From Loktanella sp. 5RATIMAR09 (lineage in GTDB: Bacteria; Pseudomonadota; Alphaproteobacteria; Rhodobacterales; Rhodobacteraceae), in contig NZ_LJAL01000013.1 of the NCBI RefSeq assembly GCF_001419985.1, positions 1 to 64,000 of the forward strand: 64,000 nucleotides of DNA, read 5' to 3'. The notes under the pieces are model-generated. The model saw nothing but the letters and a program-made list of their open reading frames with translations, ran no database searches and was not told the DNA's origin. Made by a program: the position numbers and the translations under genes. This document shows, in pieces, positions 16,945-26,557 of this stretch; within the stretch, counting starts at the first letter, position 1, and each line of letters starts with the position of its first letter.

Positions 16945-18669
16945 TTACTGTTGGGCCAAAGATATCGCCAGAAAAGCTCCAAGGTCGATACGCCTTTCTT
17001 TATCATCCACCGTTTGTATCAAAGCGAACGCGCGTGCCGGAGAGACGGGAATTATTTCGAGCATCAGCCAGGGCGAGCCGGCGAGAATCAGATCGGCAGC
17101 ACCAAGGAATGCTTCAAATTCTGCTTCGGACATATCTTCTGCCCGCGTTCCCAACCTTGCGCGATCACATCCTCCGCGAACTCCACCCACATCTTCCACA
17201 CTGGCATCCATCTTTTCCAAGATAAGAGGCATTCCACAACTCAGTGCCGCTTCAACAATATCAATCCTGTTTGTTCTGCGTTCAAAGTTTTCAGGGATGT
17301 CTCCCGCCTGTCCGACCGCGTCATCCAAAAACGCCCCAAGCTGATCCGCTGTCGCGCGCGCTGAGGCCGCAGTGACCGTTGCGCGGAACAAGCGGTCGTC
17401 TTCAAGGACAACTTCGGCCATACGTCCCTCGGCGAGGCCTGTACCTGCCGTCCACGTGTCTTCCAGCTGGTTGTGGATGTCTGCAGGTGCCAGGATCTGC
17501 ACCACGGCGTCAAAAAGCGCACGATCGCCAGTGAACCCCAGCGCGACAAGCGGCGGGTAGATACGGATGTTGTCCCACGTCATAACCTCGCGACCGTCCA
17601 AACCATCAACCGCAGCGCGGAGATCATCCACAGGCATGTGGAGCGCCGCCGTCATCAAAGCAAGACTAAGGGCGCGCGGGTCACTTTGGGGATCTACCAG
17701 AACAGCCGCAACCCGACCCATCACTTCCTCTTGTCCGAAAGCAGTCATCATCTGATCAAAGTCGTCACCCCATTCATCTGCCAGCGCCTCAATCACGGCG
17801 CTTTGGCCGTGTCTATGCGACAGTATCGCGATAAAAAGATCATCGGTAGGCGCCACACCGAGCGCATTCAGAATTTCACCTGCTGTGCGCAGAGTGTTCC
17901 AATTCAAGTTGTTTTCTTGTGACAGGGACGTCACCTCGGCCAGCCGATCCGGCAGATCTGCATCCTTGTCGAAAACCTGCATGAACGCGCGGCCTTCATC
18001 GGCCTGATCCGCCATCTCCCGCAAGAGGGCCCCGTCTTCGCCCATCAGCACACGGTAGGCCGCCATGGTCGCCGTGATACCAGCCCCATCCCTGCGGAAC
18101 GCCTCAAATCCGGCATCAACGATATTTGCATCAAGGGCAGAGGTTGGCGCATATGCCAACGCAAATGCGTTGATCTCTTCTTGCGCGCTTTCACGAAACA
18201 ATGACGCCGCCGCCTCGGTTTCACCTGTCGCCATCGCCATCAAGAGCGCCGATGTCGGATCAGCCTGCGCGAACAATTCCTGTCGATCATCAAGATTGAA
18301 CTCCGCCACAAACCGGTCGACCACACAAGAAGCTGTCGGTTCTTCGTCACACCGCTCAAAGGCGCGCAAACCCTCCAGTGCCGCAATCTGTTGGCGAAGA
18401 CTGGCGGCTGTGATCTGGCCAACTGTCCCGCCCGCCGCGATCTCCAGACCCAAATCTGTTGTGCCAAACTCGTCAACAATGCGTTCCAAGGCATCAGAAA
18501 CAGAATTGCCTGCAATCAGCCGATCTTGTGTCGCAACCGTTTCATCCTGCATCACCGCATAGTCTTGCAGCGCGTCAGCAAGGATCTCGCGGGCCTGTTC
18601 TTCATCGGATTGACACCCAGACAACGTGACCATGGCCATGATCACAAATAAAGAAGCAGTGAATCTCAT
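16945..18669 (-). CDS. large lipoprotein of the Tag/Exb-like envelope operon
   Basis: 574 residues with an N-terminal lipoprotein signal (MVTLSGC; lipid Cys about residue 19) followed by QSDEEQ. The mature part is acidic and almost entirely helical, with repeated 30-40 residue helical pairs of the kind seen in alpha-solenoids, but no clean TPR consensus. Two Cys pairs (FERCDEEPTASC and ALSCG/RGGC) may form disulfides. Family not recognised. It is the last gene of the long minus-strand run, 59 bases after the protease gene, and probably sits on the periplasmic face of a membrane as a scaffold. The AT-rich start at 18669 with an AAGGAG ribosome binding site supports the start. Confidence 0.75.
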   Translation of the reverse strand: MRFTASLFVIMAMVTLSGCQSDEEQAREILADALQDYAVMQDETVATQDRLIAGNSVSDALERIVDEFGTTDLGLEIAAGGTVGQITAASLRQQIAALEGLRAFERCDEEPTASCVVDRFVAEFNLDDRQELFAQADPTSALLMAMATGETEAAASLFRESAQEEINAFALAYAPTSALDANIVDAGFEAFRRDGAGITATMAAYRVLMGEDGALLREMADQADEGRAFMQVFDKDADLPDRLAEVTSLSQENNLNWNTLRTAGEILNALGVAPTDDLFIAILSHRHGQSAVIEALADEWGDDFDQMMTAFGQEEVMGRVAAVLVDPQSDPRALSLALMTAALHMPVDDLRAAVDGLDGREVMTWDNIRIYPPLVALGFTGDRALFDAVVQILAPADIHNQLEDTWTAGTGLAEGRMAEVVLEDDRLFRATVTAASARATADQLGAFLDDAVGQAGDIPENFERRTNRIDIVEAALSCGMPLILEKMDASVEDVGGVRGGCDRARLGTRAEDMSEAEFEAFLGAADLILAGSPWLMLEIIPVSPARAFALIQTVDDKERRIDLGAFLAISLAQQ

Positions 18670-18728
18670 TTAGTATCTCCTTAAGAATTATGTTTTGGGG
18701 GATTTTACTAGCGACACGCTTCCCAGCC

Positions 18729-19349
18729 TCATTGGAAACTGTCCAACAGCGTGGCATCAGCCATTTGCACAATATCTACGGATTGCACCTCACCGCGCGC
18801 GCTGAGTATTCCGACCAGAGCACCATTCTGTACGACTGGCGCGCCAGACCATCCCAACGAAACCATGCAAGAAAGCTCGACCATCGCTCCGGACCGGCCA
18901 AGGTAGCCACATGGAATTTGCCGATATTCACCACTTGTCGTGAGGACCAAAATCTCGATCAAACCGGGTTCGACCGGGCGAATGGCGAGTTCACCAATCA
19001 TGCCAGTTTGCGAGGCCACCGAGAGCTTTGCCAAATCCAAACCGGCGGCCAGTTCCGGGACCACCATCGCGTAGCCGGGATGTACCAGAGTATCCGTGGC
19101 AGGTGCGACCAACCCCGCCTCGACAACGCTGACGGATGTCCCGTCTGCAAGACAATGGGCCGCTGTGGCCACGGTTTGCCCGTTCAAGCGAACACCATTG
19201 CAAATCGTCCCGCCCGCCGTCGCGACCACGACAGGAACCGGTGCGCGCGTTGGGAAGGCATTCGCGTTCGCGTTCGCCGTCTTTGCATCCGACAACCCAG
19301 CGCATCCAGTGATCAAGATGCAAAACGTGAGCATTGCAGGTTTAAGCAT
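18729..19349 (-). CDS. trypsin-like serine protease lipoprotein
   Basis: 206 residues from ATG 19349; an earlier ATG at 19382 would add 11 polar residues before the signal sequence. Lipobox LITGC near residue 16. The chymotrypsin-fold triad is visible: His in TAAHCL, Asp in AGLDLAKLSV, and nucleophile Ser in GWSGAPVV, with a Cys pair (TICNG/AAHC) typical of the fold. So it is probably an active, membrane-tethered periplasmic protease. It is encoded between two lipoprotein genes in the Tag-like operon, which suggests quality control or processing of operon products or of an envelope target. Confidence 0.8.
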   Translation of the reverse strand: MLKPAMLTFCILITGCAGLSDAKTANANANAFPTRAPVPVVVATAGGTICNGVRLNGQTVATAAHCLADGTSVSVVEAGLVAPATDTLVHPGYAMVVPELAAGLDLAKLSVASQTGMIGELAIRPVEPGLIEILVLTTSGEYRQIPCGYLGRSGAMVELSCMVSLGWSGAPVVQNGALVGILSARGEVQSVDIVQMADATLLDSFQ

Positions 19350-19413
19350 GGTCGCATCACCTTTCGGAAAGACCCTGCACAACTTTGCGCAGTATGCAGG
19401 GTCAGGTCATTGA

Positions 19414-20265
19414 TCAGATCAAAAGCGCGTTCAGATCATCCAGCGCCGCATCAATCGTCTGCACGTGCGCTGCGGCACCTGCACTCAGCTCTTTTTCGGC
19501 ATAACCAAGGTTCGCCACAGCGTTAGCCGTACGTGGCCGCTGCGACCGGTCAACACGCAGTGATGTCTGCTGAGGCGAAATCACACGCGGCTGATACTGC
19601 TGGATCGAACTGACAAAATTATCGGTATTGGCGCCCGACTGGTTCAAAGCACCAATATAAAGGCCGCGCGTGCGTGTCAGATCACCGACGACGGCATTGA
19701 TCACCCGATTATCGATATCCACTTTTTGGCGGATCAGACGAATTTGCGCTGTCGCAGCATCGCGGTTGCCACCGGCCCGAACGGATCGCTCCACTTGGTT
19801 GATTTGCTGAAGACGGCAGCGGTTCAATGACGTCATCGCGGTCACAAGCCTATCGGTCTCGCGCAAGTCGCGCGACGCATCGCCGTTCACGGCACGCTGC
19901 AGCCCGGCGGTCGAAGTAGATCGTTTTTGCAGATCGCTGAGGTATCCACCTGTTGCCCCGACAGCAGCCCCCGCAAGCGCCCCAACCAATGCACCGGCAA
20001 TCGGATTTTGGTCCCGCTCACGCGCGACGGCCTGGCCTACGACCGCACCAACACCGGCACCAATCTGGGCAAAACGCGCAATACGCTCCTTGCGCTCGTC
20101 AGAAATCGTGGTGAACGGAGTACGGAAGCGTGAACATTCGTCTCGTGTGGCTTCCAGTTCTTCTGCAGTGGGTGCCACGGCGCAGCCGGAAATGAACAAC
20201 GCGGCCGACAAAATGGCGACATTCGCCAATTTGAACGAGCGCCCAAAAAAATTACCTGTCTTCAT
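19414..20265 (-). CDS. glycine-zipper lipoprotein, TagQ-like
   Basis: 283 residues. Lipoprotein signal (LFISGC, lipid Cys about 28). A glycine-zipper segment (IGAGVGAVVGQAVA, then AGALVGALAGAAVGATGGYL, about 69-108) could insert in or line a membrane. The C-terminal two thirds are helical (NQVERSVRAGG, IRQKVDIDNRVINAVVGDL). The gene lies directly downstream of a TagR-like gene and an FtsX-like ABC pair. That is the position and class (outer-membrane lipoprotein) of TagQ, the partner of TagR-S-T in the pathway that controls type VI secretion in Pseudomonas aeruginosa. Similarity to TagQ is by context and type, not by an alignment I could run. Confidence 0.65.
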   Translation of the reverse strand: MKTGNFFGRSFKLANVAILSAALFISGCAVAPTAEELEATRDECSRFRTPFTTISDERKERIARFAQIGAGVGAVVGQAVARERDQNPIAGALVGALAGAAVGATGGYLSDLQKRSTSTAGLQRAVNGDASRDLRETDRLVTAMTSLNRCRLQQINQVERSVRAGGNRDAATAQIRLIRQKVDIDNRVINAVVGDLTRTRGLYIGALNQSGANTDNFVSSIQQYQPRVISPQQTSLRVDRSQRPRTANAVANLGYAEKELSAGAAAHVQTIDAALDDLNALLI

Positions 20266-20299
20266 CGTTTTTCTCCTGTAGGTGACGTGTCATCTGGGG

Positions 20300-22207
20300 T
20301 CATGGGTTTTGCCTGCGCAGGCGGTCCCGCGTCGGGCGCGCACTGTCGAAAAGTGGCAAATAGGTGTCAAAAAGATCGGCTGTCAGATCTTGTCGGTAGT
20401 CTGCAAGCACTTGGTCAAAAAGCGGCCAAGCGCGCTCTGCATAGAGCCACAGACCCTCGGCGGCGATATCATCCCTGACTTGCGACAACACATCCTGAAC
20501 AAGTTCCTGCTCTTCTGCTGAAATCGCTTTGATCAGCGCCAAAACCGTCCGCGTCTGGCTGTCGATCATCGCAAGCCGCGCATCCAGTTCACGCTCGGTC
20601 GTCGCGATCGCATCACGCAGGCGCTGCCCCTCTGAGTGTTGTGCGACCTCTGCGTTCTCGGCAACCATTGCACGCAACTGTGGCAGCCGTTGCAGCAGCG
20701 TGACACCGATCACGCCGTTGACGCGAATATTCAGAATGCCTGTCGCGGCCGATCTGATCGTTGCTGCAAGCTCTGCACGACGTGCCTGATTGATGGCACT
20801 CTCAGACTGTTCAAGCGCAATTTCCACACGCTGCAATTGCTGTTGCAGTTCAGCGCTTGTACCGCCACCTTGACCTACCGCCGCCAGGAGCGCGCGCGCC
20901 TCAGAACGGAATGCGGCACCGGGTGTTTGGCGAATCTCGACCAGCGCTTGATGCGCCTGCGCAAGCTCTTCCTCGAATTCTGTATTCTGAAGATCGCTGC
21001 GATATTGCCCCGGTTCAGGTGCCCCTGCCGTAAGAATCGGTGGATTCAGCACAAGCCGTAGCCCCGCAGGCGCAGGCGCGACTTCGCCGCTAAGGTCAAA
21101 GAAAGGCGCCTCCGAGCGGTGCGCCACACCAGAGAGCGATAGCGGTGTCAACGCGTGACCGCCGCGCAAGACGAAACCTCCCCTTGCGCCATGCATCACA
21201 TCGGGCCGGACCATCTGGAACAAATCCTGCGTGATCTCCGAGGCGTTCCCGACCATATCGAAAAGCCCCGCAAGATTTGGTGCTTTGCTGCCTACAGGAC
21301 CGAAGGTTTGGCGGGATGTTCCGTCACTGATCACCGCGATTTCGCTGACCTCTGCGGCACGGATGACATCGGTATCGGCTTCTTGGATGAGGTAAGATGC
21401 GATTTGTGCGTTCACACCAATGCCGACGGACCCGCCTCGGGCGGCGAATTCCCACTCTGCTTCAGAGGGCAAACGCAAAAATCCGGGTGATCCCGCCTCC
21501 CAGGGGACAAGAGGTTCCCCACCCTGCGCTATTCTGCGGCGACTTTCGGCCGAGATATAGGCATTCAACGCCCGCAGCCGATCCTGGGCATCAAAATAGC
21601 TCAGACCGGTCTTGGGCCGCACATCCCGCCATCTTGTTTCCTCTGCGCGTTCTTGGGTGATCGCACAGACCGCTGCATCTGCTTCGGCAGATGGCGCTTG
21701 GTCGCTGCCCCACGCCGCAAGTGCCCCGCTTGTGAACAGACTATCCTGTAGCTGCGTCCATTCATGACTTTGCACGTAAAGCGCGCGCGCAAGCAAAGTC
21801 CGCCCATCGTTTCCGGTGATGGTATAGCCACCTGCGACAGCAGCTGTGCGAGAGCCCTGCACGTAACGCTGCCGGAGACTGCCTTCGTTGGCGCCACCAA
21901 AATTGCCGACAACATGGTCAATGACCGTGCTTGCGGGCGTATCCAGTCGCCGCAAAACGAGATGGCGCCCACAAGGTAATGGAATAATCAGGTCCTGTGG
22001 ACGTTGCGAGGCAGGCTGGGCGGGTGGGCAATTCGCAGGGTCCAGCTGTCGAATAGCGCGATAAACACCCGGTGCATCCAATTCGCACCAATTCTCTGCA
22101 ACGCGTGGACGCTCCGCTTCTTGCGCGACTACGAGCGAACCGCATATTGCCAAACTGACGGTCGCAATCACTACGCTGGTCGTTTTCCTGAAATCAGAGA
22201 AACGCAT
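20300..22207 (-). CDS. secreted FGE/SUMF1-domain protein with C-terminal coiled coil, TagR-like
   Basis: 635 residues with signal peptide (cleaved near VVAQE, about 29). Residues about 75-395 form a formylglycine-generating-enzyme-like domain: the signature RLPSEAEWEFAARGG (245-259), GLFDMVGNASEITQDLF (the GNVWEW position) and FVLRGGHALTPL. In TagR this fold is regulatory, not catalytic. Residues about 400-600 are a long helical coiled-coil extension absent from a plain FGE domain. It follows the permease gene by 3 bases. In the TagQRST system, TagR acts in the periplasm on the sensor domain of PpkA; a PpkA-vWA-like protein is encoded three genes upstream here, so the same pairing is plausible. 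Confidence 0.8.
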   Translation of the reverse strand: MRFSDFRKTTSVVIATVSLAICGSLVVAQEAERPRVAENWCELDAPGVYRAIRQLDPANCPPAQPASQRPQDLIIPLPCGRHLVLRRLDTPASTVIDHVVGNFGGANEGSLRQRYVQGSRTAAVAGGYTITGNDGRTLLARALYVQSHEWTQLQDSLFTSGALAAWGSDQAPSAEADAAVCAITQERAEETRWRDVRPKTGLSYFDAQDRLRALNAYISAESRRRIAQGGEPLVPWEAGSPGFLRLPSEAEWEFAARGGSVGIGVNAQIASYLIQEADTDVIRAAEVSEIAVISDGTSRQTFGPVGSKAPNLAGLFDMVGNASEITQDLFQMVRPDVMHGARGGFVLRGGHALTPLSLSGVAHRSEAPFFDLSGEVAPAPAGLRLVLNPPILTAGAPEPGQYRSDLQNTEFEEELAQAHQALVEIRQTPGAAFRSEARALLAAVGQGGGTSAELQQQLQRVEIALEQSESAINQARRAELAATIRSAATGILNIRVNGVIGVTLLQRLPQLRAMVAENAEVAQHSEGQRLRDAIATTERELDARLAMIDSQTRTVLALIKAISAEEQELVQDVLSQVRDDIAAEGLWLYAERAWPLFDQVLADYRQDLTADLFDTYLPLFDSARPTRDRLRRQNP

Positions 22208-22210
22208 CGG

Positions 22211-23446
22211 TCAATCTCCTCGCAACGCAATGGACAAAACTTCGGGGCGCAATGTTGTAACCGCCGCGATGCCGGCAAAGGCTCCTAGTGCAATGGCGGC
22301 GAGAAACCCCATCACAAATGGCAAGGCCGCAGGTGACTGGACATCAGAGGGCGTGACCAAATACCCCTGAACAACCGTCTCGACTGGTCCCTGAAGCGCA
22401 AACACGAGAACAACTGAGATCAGGCAGGCGATTGCAGTCATCACCCCCCCCTGAAACGAGGGGAAAACGGCCAAATCTGCGGGGGTCATCCCGATCACCG
22501 ACATCAACGCAAAATCACGCTTCTTTCGGACAACACTCAGCCACTGCAACAGAAAGGCGGTGATTACAAACGCGGTCGCCGACAAGAAGAGGACAATTGA
22601 AAAGACCTGCCGCAGTCCTGTTTCAAGTTTTAGGATCCGGTCCACCTGATCGGTCATCAAACGTGTCTCGAGGCCGAATTGTTCCAGTTTGTCACGCAGT
22701 GCCGTGGCCCCCGAAACCGTGGGCGCGTAAATGCGCAGCGATTGCCATACAGCCTCATCTATTACCGGCACCGCAGTTGGATCATCCGATGCGAACGTGA
22801 GCCATTCACGAAAGCCCAAGAGCGTTTGGGGTGACACAAAACCGTCGGTTCCCGCCCACCTTTGTTGCGGCAAGATCGCAACAACGGTCAGCGCGACAGG
22901 CTCACGCACAGGGGTGGCGTCGCTCGGGGTCCGCGCAAGCAAAACTGTCAGATTGTCGCCAGCCACAACATCAAGACGTTCTGCAGCACGGTCAGACAGG
23001 ATTATCTGAAAGGGTCCAAGTGCCGCATCGGTCACGCCTGCCATGACTGGATCACTCTGTGCAGTTGTCCGCAGATTTAGATCCACTGCGACCCCACGGC
23101 TGTCAGATTTGCGGACGCGTTGGGTCGAAACAAAGAAGGATGGCTCTGGCACCACAAACCCAGTCTCGGACCATCCGCCAATCTCGCGCAGGTCGTTCTC
23201 CGTGATCCTGTTTTCGCCAATAATAACGACTTCGCGATTTCGGATATCTTTCGCAAGGTCTTGCGCCCACGTTTCAACCAGCCCTACCCGCAAGGTGTGC
23301 AGCACAACGGGCGGCGCGATCAGCGCGGCAAGCAGAACGATCCCGACAACGGTCAAAAGCCGGTCATGAATCAAATCGGCAATTGCAAAGCGGATGGCCA
23401 ACCGGCGCCCAGCGCGGTTCCCCTTGGTCACGAACGGATTAACCAT
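22211..23446 (-). CDS. FtsX-like ABC permease, TagS-like
   Basis: 411 residues from ATG 23446; a GTG at 23464 is possible but overlaps the ATPase gene more. TM1 at about 31-54, a periplasmic domain of roughly 210 residues, then TM2-TM4 at about 277-300, 325-345 and 380-402, the MacB/FtsX topology. The loop WLSVVRKKRDFALMSVIGM is the coupling-helix region. It overlaps the ATPase by 8 bases. Together with 23439-24167 it would form a mechanotransmitting ABC unit like TagS-TagT, acting between the FGE-like and vWA proteins rather than importing a solute. Confidence 0.82.
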   Translation of the reverse strand: MVNPFVTKGNRAGRRLAIRFAIADLIHDRLLTVVGIVLLAALIAPPVVLHTLRVGLVETWAQDLAKDIRNREVVIIGENRITENDLREIGGWSETGFVVPEPSFFVSTQRVRKSDSRGVAVDLNLRTTAQSDPVMAGVTDAALGPFQIILSDRAAERLDVVAGDNLTVLLARTPSDATPVREPVALTVVAILPQQRWAGTDGFVSPQTLLGFREWLTFASDDPTAVPVIDEAVWQSLRIYAPTVSGATALRDKLEQFGLETRLMTDQVDRILKLETGLRQVFSIVLFLSATAFVITAFLLQWLSVVRKKRDFALMSVIGMTPADLAVFPSFQGGVMTAIACLISVVLVFALQGPVETVVQGYLVTPSDVQSPAALPFVMGFLAAIALGAFAGIAAVTTLRPEVLSIALRGD

Positions 23447-24167
23447 GCTTTCTATGCTCTGCACTTGCGGACGCAGCAGAAAGAATACCGCTCTCTATCG
23501 TAGCAATACTGAATCCCGCGCGTGTCGCGGCATCAACGTCATGTGTCGCGATGACAACGGCGGTGCTTTCCTCTTTGGCGACCGTAACAAGAGCGTCCAT
23601 CACACGCCCTGCGTTTTGCTCATCCAGTCCAGCGGTCGGCTCATCAGCAATCAAAAGCCGGCGTGGTACAGAAAGCCCAACCAAGAGCGCGACCCGTTTG
23701 CGCTGGCCTCCTGAAAGTTCAGAACGCCGTTTGCCAAGGTGCTGTGCAAGGTCCAGCGCATCCGCCAAGCGCGCCAGACGGGCGGCCGCGTCTTTTGATC
23801 CTGCAACACCAGCCAGATGTAGCGAGGCTTCAATCTGCGCGCGCGCCGTCAAAAACGGGAGTACCCCGCCCATCTGCGGAACGTATCCGATCAGCCCCTG
23901 TCGCAAGTGAGAGCAATCGTCCGACACACCCAGATCAAGCATATCAGAGCTGCTTTGCGCACGTACCAAAAAGGTATCCACACTAGCGGGGCGTCGCAGC
24001 AACCCAAGCACTTCGAGGAAGGTTGACTTGCCACATCCAGACGGCCCCGTAACGGCGATGCAATCCCCTGGGTCCAACGCAAGAGCCGGGACATCCAACT
24101 GAAAAGCCGCGTCTGGTTCCTCGCCCGCCATAATTCGCAGCGCTTTGATGCACAGGACAGGCGTCAC
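23439..24167 (-). CDS. ABC ATPase, TagT-like
   Basis: 242 residues. Walker A GPSGCGKST (41-49), signature LSGGQRKR, Walker B RLLIADEPTAGLDEQ and H-loop ATHDVDA. LolD/MacB branch, cytoplasmic. Overlaps the vWA gene by 4 bases and the permease by 8 bases. All catalytic motifs are intact, so ATP hydrolysis is expected. It energises the FtsX-like permease encoded downstream. Confidence 0.88.
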   Translation of the reverse strand: MTPVLCIKALRIMAGEEPDAAFQLDVPALALDPGDCIAVTGPSGCGKSTFLEVLGLLRRPASVDTFLVRAQSSSDMLDLGVSDDCSHLRQGLIGYVPQMGGVLPFLTARAQIEASLHLAGVAGSKDAAARLARLADALDLAQHLGKRRSELSGGQRKRVALLVGLSVPRRLLIADEPTAGLDEQNAGRVMDALVTVAKEESTAVVIATHDVDAATRAGFSIATIESGILSAASASAEHRKHG

Positions 24168-26557
24168 GGCAAATCTCTGAGCGGAAGCGGATAGACCTGG
24201 TCTTCAGTGGACCGTTCATCAAGCGTGATCCAGCCATCCTGCGTCGAATAGATCTGGTTATAGGATGCAAGTTTTGCTTCAACCTCATCCAACAACTGCG
24301 TGCGACTCGTCTGACCGAGGCTGTCCCAGGTGCTTGGGGTCATGTTTATGAACTTTGACCCGTAAGGCAGCTCTTCGAGATAGCTTGGCAGGAATGTTCC
24401 GAATGAGGGATCAACCGCTGTCGACCCTGCCTCTGCCTGCACGGAGGAAAAGAAATCACCCATCCCAAGCTCTTTTTCGCGTAGACGGCTGACGATATCG
24501 CCCAAACGGTTTGCAAGGTCGCTCAGTTGTTCGCGTGTAACGAACACGCTCACCTCAAGTGCGCGCCGGTCGGGGTCGGCAATATCCTTGTCGACAGCCC
24601 AGCCACGATAAAAATCCGGTGCCTCGACGCCGGACCGCGCACCCAGATACTCGGTCTGGTAGCGGAACAACTCTCCCGCAACTGCTGCTGCAACAAGCGG
24701 CGCATCGGCTTCGTTATCAATCACGACAGGACCGCCAGCCGTGAGCGCGGCAAGAAGAGGATCATCCAAGGCGTTGTCCGGTTGGCTCAATCGTCCAACA
24801 TCGGAAAGCTGGCTCAGCTGATCGATCACAAGCCCTGCAACCAACTGCATGGAGTCAGCAAATGCCTGTTCGGTTTGGCCTTGAACGCTGAAATACTTCG
24901 AAATCGCGGAGTCGCCGGTCTGCGACATGCGCGCATAGAGCTGTTGGCCGCGCACGGTGTCATCATAGCCTTCGGTGTTCTGGCTGACAGTTGCGGCCTC
25001 TTCAGTCTGCATGTGCAAGACAAACAAAGAGATATTTCGCTGTCCGGCCAAAGCGTTGATCGTCTCGGGACCCATTTGGCGATTTGATGCCAGAAGATCG
25101 CCGACTGAGCGGGGTGAGGCATCCGTGATCAAGAAAACCAGCCTGCTATCGACTTCGCCCCAGTTCAGCCCGCCGATCGCAAGATCAATTCCTGCAAAGG
25201 CATCTTCGCGCCAATTCGCCGTTGACGCAGAGGCCGGGCGCATGTCTTCGATCGTTGAGGAAAGTGTCGTTGCTTCAGCAGGACGCCCGAAGTCACGGTA
25301 AACACGCCGCAAGTAGCCTACATCTTGCGCGGCATCAGTGTTATCGCGATAGCCGACAAGCGCGAAATCGAACTGATCCTGAAGCCCTCTCTCTGCCAAA
25401 CCAAACGAAATATCGCGCACAAAGCCCTTAGCGCGGTCAATATACGGGCCCATCGACCGTGTTGTGTCGATCACAAAAGCGACCCCGACCCTGAAGTCAC
25501 GCGCATCCGCCTCGACCGAAATCCGATCTTGGCCAATGGGCCGTGTACCCGCCGTCGCGACGTCGGAGCTATCGCGGTTCAATGCGGCAAGCTGCAAGAT
25601 CGTCACGTCACCGTGCGTGTCAGTGCTGGTCTGGACGAAATCAAGAACTGGCATCAAGTAAGGACGCTCGACACTATTGACGGTCAATGCAGGCTCGATT
25701 GCAACGATCTTTTCGGGATCATAAGAACCGTCTTCGATTTGATCATGGATCATCCGGATCGCGTCGGCAGACCCCTCTTCCAGATCAAGGATATCAAACA
25801 CATCATCTTGTGTTGCAAAGAAGACTGTCCTGTCGCGTCGCGTATTGGGTGCATAAGACATTACGAGCATGGTACGCCAGTCTTCGGTGCGAGAGGCCTG
25901 GACCCAACCCTCCGCCCCGCGTGTGCCCCGTCCAACCGCGAGAAGTGTGTTGGAGGCATCACCCACCTCTGCATAGACGTAAAGCACCGAAAAGGATGGA
26001 AGGGTCGTTACATTTCCCGCCGCATCTCGCAATTCAGCCCCCGGACGGCTAAGAACACGGCGCGCCCTATCACCAAACGCAAGCGGTGCAGCAAGATCAG
26101 ATATAGCAGGAAGTGCCGCGATCGCTGGCACGGGTTGCGCGACGACAATATCCTTATCTGTCGGCGCATCAATGTCGGCGCCGGCCCCGCTATCGCCGTC
26201 CTCAAGTGTCACGACAGTCGATTGTTCTTCAACAACTTCGGGCACTGCGGCAACTTCGGGTTCCGGAAATGTGGGCAAGACCGTGACGATCGCGTCAATT
26301 GATGCTGCTGCCTCTGCCTCGCTGGCTGCAAGCGCCGTTTCCTGATTTTCCAGCGCAGCAGTCAACTCAACCAATTGTGCCTGTGCTGCACCTTCGGTTC
26401 CTTCCGCGAATGGTGCGGCCTCTGCCGCTTCGACCTCTGCAGAGAGTTGTCCGATCATGTCGGACACATCTTGGACCGAAAGCGACTGGGCATGTGCACC
26501 ATAAGCGGCAAACGACGTGAGAGCGGTTGAAATGATAAAAAGCTTCTTGAATTGCAT
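24164..26557 (-). CDS. secreted vWA protein resembling the periplasmic part of PpkA
   Basis: 797 residues with signal peptide (AHAQ, about 24). Residues 25-95 form an Ala/Glu-rich coiled coil, about 100-150 an acidic Pro-containing linker, about 163-232 an SH3-like domain (RPGAELRDAAGNV, GWVQASRTEDW), and about 355-560 a von Willebrand A domain with MIDAS D364-T366-S368 (VIDTTRSMGPYIDR), the later SRLVFLITDASPRS and an ALVGYRDN strand. VAFVIDTT.SM.PYIDR is the pattern of the vWA domain of the T6SS regulator PpkA. No protein-kinase domain and no TM helix are present, so this is a free periplasmic version. The start overlaps the preceding stop as TGATG. Likely the sensor or adaptor of the operon, with the metal-dependent MIDAS intact. 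Confidence 0.82.
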   Translation of the reverse strand: MQFKKLFIISTALTSFAAYGAHAQSLSVQDVSDMIGQLSAEVEAAEAAPFAEGTEGAAQAQLVELTAALENQETALAASEAEAAASIDAIVTVLPTFPEPEVAAVPEVVEEQSTVVTLEDGDSGAGADIDAPTDKDIVVAQPVPAIAALPAISDLAAPLAFGDRARRVLSRPGAELRDAAGNVTTLPSFSVLYVYAEVGDASNTLLAVGRGTRGAEGWVQASRTEDWRTMLVMSYAPNTRRDRTVFFATQDDVFDILDLEEGSADAIRMIHDQIEDGSYDPEKIVAIEPALTVNSVERPYLMPVLDFVQTSTDTHGDVTILQLAALNRDSSDVATAGTRPIGQDRISVEADARDFRVGVAFVIDTTRSMGPYIDRAKGFVRDISFGLAERGLQDQFDFALVGYRDNTDAAQDVGYLRRVYRDFGRPAEATTLSSTIEDMRPASASTANWREDAFAGIDLAIGGLNWGEVDSRLVFLITDASPRSVGDLLASNRQMGPETINALAGQRNISLFVLHMQTEEAATVSQNTEGYDDTVRGQQLYARMSQTGDSAISKYFSVQGQTEQAFADSMQLVAGLVIDQLSQLSDVGRLSQPDNALDDPLLAALTAGGPVVIDNEADAPLVAAAVAGELFRYQTEYLGARSGVEAPDFYRGWAVDKDIADPDRRALEVSVFVTREQLSDLANRLGDIVSRLREKELGMGDFFSSVQAEAGSTAVDPSFGTFLPSYLEELPYGSKFINMTPSTWDSLGQTSRTQLLDEVEAKLASYNQIYSTQDGWITLDERSTEDQVYPLPLRDLP

